From the NCBI RefSeq assembly GCF_036785885.1, contig NC_092312.1, forward strand, positions 14,216,001 through 14,280,000: a DNA stretch of 64,000 bases, written 5' to 3'. The notes under the pieces are model-generated. The model was not told the origin of the DNA and did no database searches. It saw nothing but the letters and a program-made list of their open reading frames with translations. The DNA is from Coffea arabica (lineage: Eukaryota > Streptophyta > Magnoliopsida > Gentianales > Rubiaceae). Position 1 is the first letter of the stretch; each line of letters opens with the position of its first letter. A program made the translations under genes and the position numbers. Positions 10,845 through 20,249 of this stretch are shown here, one piece after another.

Positions 10845-13752
10845 ATGGCCGACACCCCTATTCCTGCAGGCCTACATCCAGGACCATACGTGCAGGACAT
10901 TATATCGGCGGGAACTGCACACCGGGCACATTCCATTTTTCACGGACATATTCAGGGCAATCAGTTAGATGTCAGACGGTATGACAAAGAATTTTGGGAG
11001 CATACGCCTATTCCTGATCCGATTTGTCGTTATATTGCCTTGGCTGGATTTGAGGGGGTGCTAGGCAGTGGATATCAGATGGTTGATCATTCTTTGATCA
11101 CAAGTTTAGTGGAGAGATGGCGGCCCGAGACGCATACATTCCATTTACCGGTGGGAGAAGCTACCGTGACATTACAGGATGTAGAGGTGTTGTGGGGTTT
11201 GCACATCGATGGTCCACCGGTTATAGGGGTAGACACATACCGCAGCATTCAGGAGTGGGGAGCCATCTGTGAGGAGTTCCTTGGATTTTCTCCTGCAGTT
11301 GGATACTTTGATGGACAGAGGCTAAAATTGGGATGTTTAGCAAGAGCCTTGGATACAGAGTTGCCAGCCGATGCTTCAGATGCCGAATGTAGGCAGCGTG
11401 CGCGCATCTACATCTTACTTTTATTAGGTGGACATTTATTGTCGGATAAGTCCGGAAACAAAGTCCCTTTGTTGTATCTTCCATTACTGCGGGACTTGGA
11501 AACTGTTGGGTAATATAGTTGGGGTAGTGCGTGTTTGGCGACTCTCTATCGGTCACTTTGTGATGCCACGCATCCTGCCAAATCGGCTATTGCCGGTCCC
11601 TTAGTTTTGCTACAGGTACATTACAAACAATATGAACATCAATCTTCGAGTTTTTTCATTTTATCATTTTGCAATTCTAACATTGATTCTAATTTTCTAA
11701 CAGGTCTGGATTTGGGAACATATACCAACTATGCGTCCGAACAGAATCGCGCCGTTGGAGCATTACCCTGGTCCATATGCAGCTAGGTGCGCGTTTCGCA
11801 CCCATTTAGGTTTTTTAATGGCATTTGATAATCCAACCAACTCACATTTGCCTAAGCTTGGTTTCCTGTTTTATTAAATATAGGTGGAATAATGACTTGG
11901 ACGTACACAGAGTTGCTAGGCATGTTGTGCCCGCATTCCGAGATCAGCTGACAGGACTGCGTCCTGAAGAGGTATTGTACATATGTCCGGACAATAGGCC
12001 TTTTCTGTCAATATCTGGATAATTCAAATCATAAGTTTGTCATACTGCATTGCATAGGTTGTTTGGACTTTGATGTGCATGTTATGGCCAAAAGTGCCTT
12101 TTTTGTGTGAAAAAGGGAAAAACGTGTTTGGAACCTCACCCTTCGATTTGCAATGTAGCAGTGTTTGATGTGTTTTACGAGATTGGATATTATACTTTTG
12201 GTATATTACATGTGCGTGGGAGGTTAGATGGCCTAAAACGTTTGTCTCCCGCGCGTTTTGGAATTGTTTAGCAAGAGTGCGAAAATTGGGGGAAAAATTG
12301 CAGTTTCTACAATTATTGCAGAGAACTTCAGATCCGAGCTCGGATCCTAAGTGCACAGACGGATCCGAGCGCGTATCCATTGGTCCGAGCTCGGATCCAA
12401 AAAATTTCAAATAAATTCGAGGGTTCGTCTGTGCTTCCGAAGGTGTGGATCCGAGCCGTGACGGATCCGCACCCTTTCATGTTCGATCCGACCTCGGATC
12501 GGTGTTTTTTGCTCTATATAGTTGTTTATAGCGAAGTTCTTTTTTTCTTGTCGAAATCATTCTTTCATTTTTATATTTTTTCCAGTTCATATGGCAGCCA
12601 TATTCGGAGGACGTTCTCGCTTCTCTTCCTGCGTATTGTACTGCAGGTCGGGACATTTGGAGATCCGTAACGTATCTTATCTGCTGGGATGTAGTTGAGC
12701 CGCACCTCCCGCATCGGGTTATGCGGCAGTTTGGATTAGATCAGTCCCTGCCTACTATGAGGTTAACGGATAATCAAGCAGCTCTACATTCTATAGATCG
12801 CCGTGGTAGGGTGAATCAAGACTGGAGCACCACGCATAGACAATATCTTGATATTTGGACTGATCGACATGTGCATGTACAAGACGGCACTGTAATTGCA
12901 GATACTACATATCCATCGGATGAGTATGTTCAGTGGTATCGGGAGCGGGCGGTGATTTATATCTTAAATCTGAGTCGATTTCCCGCTTTTCCAGAGGGTT
13001 TTCAGGGTGATAGCGCTAGGGCACAATATCTTGTACAGTTTGTTTCCGATTCACTTTTAATAATCACTTCCGGCGTATTCAATGTTTAAACTAATTTGTA
13101 CCCTAGTATCTCATTCTAATTCTTATATTTGTTTTTGCAGAGTGATGCCATGTCTCGAATGTATTTCATGGCATAGGACTCTCTTGTAGTTAGTGATGAA
13201 CAACACAGCGGATACTTGCAAGAGTTGAGCGACTTTGCATCCACGTCTTTGCATCATGTAGGAGAGTCACGCCGACTTGCATTCCGCCCTTCACACGTAC
13301 CACATGAGATTCCACTTTTTCCTGATACATGTCGTGTCCAGCGAGCTCCTAAAAATACCCAGGGAAGTCAGCATGGCGGTGGGCGACGTCGTAGACTCCG
13401 ATCACCAGAACCAACCATACAGACTAGCTTCCATGGAGGTGATATGGCTACGGAAGACCAAGCTACTTTTGTCACACCTCAGACCGAAGGCATGCATGGC
13501 AGAGGTGTATCGATTGGCCAATCTCACAGGTCCCCTGTGATGTACACAGAGTTTACAATCGATAGGGACTCACATCACCATGTTTCTGAGCAATGTGAAG
13601 GAGGTGAAGGCACAAGCACTGAAAATCAAGATGCTACACTGTTATCGAATATTACTCAGGTCAATACAATAGTGCCAAACCAACCACGTCGAAGCCAAAG
13701 AATACCCAAACCAACAACATGTGGTACTCATGGGAAACTTGGGCACCATTGA
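10845..13752 (+). pseudogene. Plant mobile domain (PMD/MAIN-like) gene, 5 exons, 2 stops
   Basis: A MAIN/MAIL-like plant mobile domain protein carried by the transposon. Cellular relatives act in gene silencing and genome stability; the role inside MULEs is unknown. Exons read as 10845-11615, 11704-11786, 11884-11971, 12586-13041 and 13141-13752, all in compatible phase, about 670 codons. Family landmarks are ALAGFEGVLG, LITSLVERWRPETHTFHLP, TLQDVEVLWGL, SAIAGPLVLLQ, VWIWEHIPTMRP, DVHRVARHVVPAFRDQL and WRSVTYLICWDVVEPH. The tail is low-complexity and basic and ends RRSQRIPKPTT. TAA at 11511-11513 stands where Gln is expected before YSWGSACLATLY, and TAG at 13174-13176 interrupts exon 5. Intron 3 (11972-12585) is swollen by palindrome block P2. 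It follows the transposase by about 640 bp on the same strand. Confidence 0.9.
12039..12535 (+). repeat. P-unit copy 2 with palindrome block P2, inside a PMD intron
   Basis: About 500 bp within intron 3 of the PMD gene, homologous to 13857-14400. The shared word GTATATTACATGTGCG lies 130 bp upstream of the palindrome here and 129 bp in the other copy. A further shared stretch reads CCTCACCC, two bases, CGATTT, one base, CAATGTA. The core block 12301-12502 has a perfect GATCCGAGCTCGGATC at 12331-12346, a partial copy near 12383 and CGATCCGA/TCGGATCG arms at about 12484-12501. Splice sites of the intron are intact around it. Confidence 0.85.
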
Positions 13753-13856
13753 TTGCACGCTACTTGTATTGTTATTGTATAAATAACCTTACTTATGAAT
13801 TACATACTTTTGTTTGTGACAATTTTTTACATATGCAGTTATTCTTACGAAATTGT

Positions 13857-14400
13857 GTTTTAAGTGCTCCAAGGGCAAATTCCATTGCATATACATGCAC
13901 TGTGCATTTCAAGTGAATTTTGGTGATATCATGGTTATAAAAGCATGTGGACGTCATTTCATATGTATTTAATACCCAAAAATGCCCTTTTAGTGTAAAA
14001 GTGAAAAAATGACCAAAGTTCCTCACCCCTCGATTTCCAATGTAAATGTGTTTGTTGTGTTTTGAGAGGTTGGAACATTGTGTTTGTGGTATATTACATG
14101 TGCGTTAGTCTTTAGAATTGATCCATGTTTGTCCTATTTCCGAATTGGAAGTGGCCGGAAAAAGGAAAAAAAAGTTCCAAAAAATTGCAGTTTCTACAAT
14201 TAGTGCAGAGAATCACGGATCCGAGCTCGGATCACAAGGTGCCCAGAAAGATCCGACCACGGATGAAAGATCCGAGCTCGGATCCAGTTCAACCCAGATA
14301 GATCCGAGGGCTCGTCTGTCTTTCTGTTGACACTGATCCGAGCCATGTCGGATCCGAGACCTTACTCAACCGATCCGACCGCGGATCGGTTCGCGGATAT
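13857..14400 (+). repeat. P-unit copy 3 with palindrome block P3
   Basis: Same orientation and order as copy 2, starting just past the PMD stop codon, so it would lie in the 3' UTR or downstream. Perfect GATCCGAGCTCGGATC stands at 14218-14233 and 14269-14284, GAGGGCTCGTCTG at 14306-14318, and CGATCCG/CGGATCG arms at 14371-14388. Confidence 0.85.
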
Positions 14401-14432
14401 AGCAGAAACGAGGCTTCAGACTCGTTTCTGCT
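14401..14432. other. Perfect 12-bp stem-loop after block P3
   Basis: AGCAGAAACGAG, an 8-base loop, then CTCGTTTCTGCT, followed by a T-rich tract. The arms are exactly complementary. It directly abuts P3. It may be a 3'-end or structured RNA signal for the PMD transcript, but plant pol II does not use such hairpins as a known rule. Confidence 0.6.
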
Positions 14433-14439
14433 ATTTTTA

Positions 14440-15599
14440 AAAATTTTCTTCCCTCTTCTCACCGAAACCCTACCCCTTCCTTCCAATCTTCCATTTTAAC
14501 CATCAATTATCCAATCTTCCATCATAAAAACCTCCAAAAACCTCTTCTGATCAGTAACCCCAATCTATTGTACCAACAAACAACATCAAACGGAGGACCT
14601 TTCTTTGCTTTCATTTTTTTCCTTTTCCTTTCCAACTAACAAACAAATAACATGCAATTCATAAAAATAACTTATATAATTTTTTTTTTAAATAACATTG
14701 CGTTATGCAATTTCTAAAATTATGGTTGACATTGTAACATATATTAATGACTATTAACTATTATATTCTTATAACTAATATTCATTGGTGTCAACAAATA
14801 AATACGATTCATTAATAACAAAGGAAAATTATAATTTGATCAAAAACATTTATTTCATACAAAAGGAAAAACACTTAATATTTTATTCACAACAAATACT
14901 CAACACCTTATATGTTAACAATTTCATTCTATTTTTACATTGATCTATAAAATAGAAAGAATATTGATCTATGAGATAGAAAGAACTATCATGTGTACTT
15001 TTTCCACCATTTAAATGTATTATAATTAAATAAAGTATTTTCAACCGTACAATTACCAATTTTTTTTATTATAAAAGAATTATGCATGTATAGTAAATTA
15101 TATTAAAAAGATTATTGTTAATCTGATTTTGTTTTAGCTCATATTTGATGAGTTTAGCCACGTGCAAGTTCTAAAATAAAAAAAATATTATTCCTCTAAA
15201 CATTACAGATTTTTAAACAAAATTTCTCTAACCTTTCTCCGAAAAATAAGATTTTCGTACAGATTTTAAAATAACATTTTACTACCGACACCATTTTAGT
15301 AAAGGCAACTTCTACAAAACAAACAATATTTACATTTACTTTTATATTTTTTATGGAGCTCGTACATATCATTTTAAATTTTTTTCCTAACATTTTTTAA
15401 ATTAATTTTCTAAAAGTCATACTTATAAATGCGAAATCTAACAAAAAAGTTAAATACAATTTTTGCAGGTCAAATTTAACAAATGCGAGCTATTTGCAAA
15501 ATTTTAAATATTTGCAACATTTTTTAAAACAAAAATTAGAAGCTTTCTGCAAATAATTCCCTCCCTCTCAAAAAATACAAAATGCGAAAGATAAGAGCT
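14440..15599. other. AT-rich right arm of the MULE, no gene
   Basis: Long AT-rich non-coding stretch between P3 and the right TIR. Near its end it picks up GAGCTCGCATTT words (for example about 15593-15604), the same subterminal word as in the TIRs. No frame resembling a protein was seen. Confidence 0.6.
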
Positions 15600-15795
15600 C
15601 GCATTTGCTTTCTGGAAATAATTCCCTGGCTCTTAAAAAATAAAAAAAAAATATAGAGAAGAGCTCGCATTTGTGGAATGCAAGCTCAATAAGCTCGCAT
15701 TTCACGAATGCGAAGACCCCCGGCCGGAAATTAATCCCAAAATCATCCCTTTTGTAGAATTTTTTTTAAATTCATCACAAAGTTGGAAATTTCTC
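15600..15795 (-). repeat. Right terminal inverted repeat of the MULE
   Basis: Inverted partner of 5592-5740. It carries GAGCTCGCATTT repeats, CATTTCACGAATGCGAAG, TTTGTAGAA, an A/T run and CATCACAAAGT, and ends at CTC next to the duplicated AATGAGGAA. Confidence 0.85.
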
Positions 15796-15804
15796 AATGA
15801 GGAA
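15796..15804. repeat. Right 9-bp target-site duplication of the MULE
   Basis: AATGAGGAA, identical to 5583-5591. DNA to its right is therefore the original upstream region of the phosphate transporter gene. Confidence 0.85.
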
Positions 15805-18204
15805 AGCAGCTGTGTGCTAGCATTGGAAACATCCCTACATGTGCTTATAAGTAATATTTATGTTGGTTCATTCCTATGTTCATGATCTGTACTTTGTTTT
15901 CTTGTTTTCTGCATGAGAGTGAAATATTTGTTTGCCCTTCAAGTTCAAGTAATCTAGTTGGTAGCTTAGATAGGACTTCTAGTTCCTGATCCCTTGTGAT
16001 ATTTTCTGAATCCAAATCAGATTGCAGGATCCAATGATTGGTACAGCTAAGAGGAGGAATGATGTTATTCCACTGCTGCGCCTGCTTACATGAAAACCGA
16101 GGAAAATTGACAAATCCTATGTGTTTTTCTATACTTTCTTTGCTCTACTTTGTGTGCTCTTCTTTCATTAAAGCCAAGGACAAGCGACAAAACCTATGAT
16201 TTTATCTACTACTTTCTTAGTTCTGCGTGCATTAAGCTACAACTGGAATCTTTCTAATGGATTACATAGTAAATACTAATCATGTGAAGCTGTCTTAAAG
16301 CATTTCATGAGCTAAACACTTTTGATCACGAAGCAAGACAACTATACAGATATTTTATTTTTCCTTTCTTTTGCTTAAAAAATGTTCTGCGGAATATTCC
16401 AATTGCCTATTTTTCTTTTACACTTTGCAAAGGGAACTTGTAATTTACTGGTATGCAAGACTACAATATTTATATTAGTTAGACCCTCCTATTTCTTGAA
16501 AAATCCTTTTATTAAATTTGCCCTTGAATATTGAGAAATATGATCTCTTCGGACAAACACTGTTTGGAGCAAAAATGTGCATTGTGAAAACTTAACGGTC
16601 GTTGGGATATATTTCATGTTTGATTGCATTAGTCAGACCCTAGAATCAAAGTTGGATTATTCTTTTCATATGTTTAAGAAAGCATAATCATCATCAAAAA
16701 GAGGCTCCAAGAAAACTTACCTGCTCAATTGCTCAATTTAGTGAAGCTGCACGAATTCTCTTGCTTAACTTAGGCATATACAGATTGGTGATGCATGCAA
16801 AGCAGGTCATTGCCATCCATTCAATTCTCTCTTCACACTAATTAACAAGATAGTGTCCACAAGGACCACAACTATTGCCAGCTAATTCTGAAGAGTTTAA
16901 AGGGGAGATGGACATTTTCTAAATCTTTGATGAATTTCATTCTTTTTTTTTTTTTGAAAAACAAAAAGGATATATTAATCCAAAGGTCGGAGGATAATTT
17001 CAGCGAAATTCAAGTAACTTGGACGATTTAGCAAAATGTGTCAAATTATGTGCAACCTTATCTATTTCTCTAGAAATCCATACTACATTCACAATATGCT
17101 GGTCTAATAAGGAAGTGTGAATATCCTCAATTACATATGTTTTGTCTATGCGACTAGTTGGTTTTGTGCATTGCTCCTTAATGTTTTGTTCTTAGAAGAC
17201 AAATAATATGCATCCACTATACAGGTAATTTCATCAGTTTGCTTCTGTGTTCCATTCTGTGTATGCTTCCTAGCTACTTTGAAGATATAATCTTCTTTTT
17301 TCATTGTCATTACCATCCGATTAATTTGTTACATTCTAAATAATTTTTGGAGCATCTAAATAGATAGAAGTCCTGTACTTAACTAGTTAATCTAGATGTA
17401 TAATTCACATCACTTTCAAAACAACGTACTGTATCTTGTTTACTGCATGTGTAAATAGGTATTTTTTTTTTTAAGTATAAGTGAAAGGGGTTCGAATTTA
17501 GGATCTCTCATGTACACTTCCTTCTCTCCCAGAACCACCCAACCAATCCCTCCCCTTGTGTAAATAGCTATTTGAAGTAATTGTGGATGCTATGTGATTA
17601 AGGGATGGTTTTTGTTTGATTATTTCACTTGATTTTGGATAATTAATTTTTTCATATTCTTATTTATTTATTCTTCTACATCTTTAAACTTTTATAATAA
17701 ACAAAGAAACTAGAATCTATCCAAGAGCAATATTTAGTTGATTTTATCATTATCTATAGTAATTTTTCATAATTAGATTTTGCAAAATCCACTGCAAAAT
17801 GGCCGTAAATAGTTTAAGTTCTGTCTTTAGTTTTCCTTCTTTCTGTACCATTAAGCCCCTAGTACGTGCAATGCAATTTTGAAAAACGTGACTAAGCTCT
17901 AGTCACAGGTACAATTATGCTATTACACCTTTTTCAAGATTTCTTGAGAACCCAGGCAGCTAAACTTGAAGAAGATTGAATGGACAAATGAAAGAAAAAG
18001 GAATGGATAATGTCCAATCAACAATGTCAGCAAGGACCCATCTACAGCTCCTGTCTTCTTTCCCCTAATAAGTTAAATTAATCATAAAATTCATTGTGGA
18101 TTGGATGGCTGTATATAAGAAATTAAGCAATCATTATCCTTCAAGCAGCACGTGTTATCATGGCTACCCGTGCAACAGGTGCACCCAACCATAAAAGTAG
18201 CTTT
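15805..18204. other. Former transporter upstream region, then intergenic DNA
   Basis: Once adjacent to 5582, this should contain the transporter's ancestral promoter and part of its 5' UTR. I can point to no definite TATA box or motif. From about 16900 on it is ordinary AT-rich intergenic DNA with one LINE remnant. Confidence 0.5.
16943..17165 (-). mobile_element. 5'-truncated LINE, RNase H tail fragment
   Basis: On the minus strand a continuous frame ends ISREIDKVAHNLTHFAKSS, followed after a few residues by a stop and then an A tail (the T run at 16943-16954). The pattern WIxREx(N)xVAHxLAK is the C-terminal RNase H-like motif of plant L1-type retrotransposons. Only about 220 bp remain, the usual result of incomplete reverse transcription. 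Confidence 0.7.
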
Positions 18205-18213
18205 TAAAAAAAA

Positions 18214-19628
18214 GGAAAAATCGTTCAAAACGTCCCTCATATTTTACAAGATAACTTTTTTCATCCCTCACTTTAAAAAGTATAATTTTACGTTTTTTAC
18301 AAATTCAAATTGACCAAATTTGGTCCCTACCTAGGTTTCCGATTAATTTTTGATAGGAATTCACCACGTGCAGTGCACGTGATCATATTTTAAGGGTAAA
18401 ATTGTCAAATCAAATTTATATAATTCGATTCATAATCCATTACATTTCATAAAATAAATTTTTTCGTCCCTTACATTTCTTAAAATGAATTTTTTCATCC
18501 TTCACATTTTTCAAAATGAATTTTTTCATCTTTTATTGATCATTTGTGTGAATAATTTTTTTTTAAATCCATGTATATATCTATTTGATTTCACTTAAAT
18601 AGTATGAATAGCATGTGAAATCAAATAGAGATATATTACATACTATTCGTACTGCTCAAGTGAAATCAAATAGATATATACATGGTTTAAAAAAATTGTT
18701 AGTTTTTCACTTATTTTAATTTTTTTTACTCAAAATTTGAAAATAAAGAAGACATTTAATCCTAAATATTATCCAGTATTTATATCGAATTAAATTTGGA
18801 CAGAAAAAATAAACAAAAGAAATGTATGACAAAAAGAAATTAGTGATTGGCATTTTCAAATTTTAAGACAATCACAAGGCAAGTACTTCAACTGTTGGTC
18901 TTAAAAGTGTCAAGTAGAAATTTCGTATTTAAACTGAAATTTGTTAGCACAATTATAGAATTCGAATTAGGACTCATTAATTAGATGAACTTATTAGACA
19001 ATTCAATAAATAAATTATTATCAAAAGAGAAATATCACAAATATTGAATAGGTTCAAATGGTGAAATCATATAAATATATACATGAGTTTCAAACAAAAT
19101 TATTAGTTTTAAACCCCTATATATATTTATTGAATAGCATGTGTACAACTACAATTGACATGTTTAGATGAAATCCAATAGAGATAAATTATATGTTATT
19201 TGTAGTGTTCAGATAAAATCAAATATACATATACGCGGGTTTATAGAAAAAAAACTATTCATACATATGATCAATGAGGGATGAAAAAATTCATTTTGAA
19301 AAATGTAAGGGATGGAAAAATTCATATTTTGAAATGTGAGGAACGAAACAATTCATTTTGTAAAATGTTAGGGACCAAAAAATTCATTTTGTGAAATGTG
19401 AGGGACTATGAATCAGATTATGTAAAAATTTGATTTGACAATTTTACCCTTAAAAATGATCACATGCAAGTCACGTGGTGGATTCCGGCAAAAAACTAGT
19501 CAGAAACCTAGGTAGGAACCAAATTTGGTTAATTTAAATTTGTAAGGGACGTAAAATTACACTTTTAAAAGTGAATGACGAAAAAAGTCATCTTATAAAA
19601 TGTAAGCGACGTTTTGAACGATTTTCCC
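18214..19628. mobile_element. Foldback (MULE-type) element, about 1.4 kb
   Basis: The left end (GGAAAAATCGTTC, then AAAACGTC) and right end (reverse complement GGGAAAATCGTTC, then AAAACGTC) are long inverted arms matching for several hundred bases. Matched words include GTAGGGACCAAATTTGG-like and ACGTG-flanked segments. Each arm carries tandem units of about 40 bp built on AATTCATTTTG. The centre holds further nested inverted repeats around CTATTTGATTTCAC. Flanks are TAAAAAAAA (18205-18213) and TAAAAAGAA (19629-19637), 8 of 9 identical, which fits a Mutator-type duplication. No coding capacity. Confidence 0.75.
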
Positions 19629-20108
19629 TAAAAAGAACCAAGCAATTGGGGTGATTGTTATACTTGTTGACATATTTAAATTTTATCCAATCTATTATTT
19701 ATATACATGTACTGATAATTATTATCTTTCATTGTGTTTATACATTTTTTAATTAATTTTTTATCTTTTCAAATATTTAATACTTAAATTACATCTTAAA
19801 CGAGTGTTTGTTTAACATCCATTATCCTGACCCAAATAAATTTTAGATGGAATATACCAGGGAATGTGCGAAGGCAAAAGCTCAGGAGCGCAAAAAGCAT
19901 ATTCCTCTAAATAAACAGAGAAACTATGCTGGTTGTTCAAACCTTCTTTTATCCTTAATCCACACGACCAAAAGAATGTTTTTTATAATCAACGTGGTGG
20001 GAATAAATGGTATATTCTTCTGCCGAATAGAAAAATGAAAGCGAGAGCTTGAGGATGTAAATTGAATCAAGGAGTGTGATGATAACAAGAATTTGGTTAT
20101 CTATACTT

Positions 20109-20245
20109 TGTTTGGATTGCAATTTTTCGTCGGAAAATTACGTTGTTTTCCGTGATTTCATTTCCCTATTACCTTTTTCCCTCACATACATCAAATCGCT
20201 ACAGTAATTTTTTCATGAAAAATCATGAAAAATGCAATCCAAACA
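20109..20245. mobile_element. Small MITE, about 137 bp
   Basis: Starts TGTTTGGATTGCAATTTTTC and ends as its inverted complement (GAAAAATGCAATCCAAACA). It has no coding capacity. TSD length is not clear from the flanks, so the superfamily is unassigned; hAT-like is a guess. Confidence 0.7.
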
Positions 20246-20249
20246 CAAC

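Larger units (their letters stand above)
5592..15795 (+). mobile_element. MULE-PMD transposon, about 10.2 kb, decayed
   Basis: A Mutator-like DNA transposon bounded by inverted repeats (5592-5740 and about 15600-15795) and an exact 9-bp target duplication. It carries a MuDR-type transposase (7518-10201) and a plant mobile domain gene (10845-13752), both on the plus strand, with non-coding arms of about 1.9 and 2.0 kb. The TIRs align over ACTTTGTGATG, then an A-rich run, TTCTACAA, and a TTCGCATTC/AATGCGAG hairpin followed by repeated AGCTCA words. They are clearly homologous but diverged, so the insertion is old or its ends evolved unequally. Both genes hold nonsense mutations, so this copy is non-autonomous now. 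MULEs that carry PMD genes are known in plants; this family's palindrome blocks are not familiar to me. Confidence 0.9.

Noticed and set aside
17480-17560. GGGGTTCGAATTTAGG as a tRNA B box
   Set aside because: No acceptor stem or anticodon arm could be folded around it; common in plant repeats.
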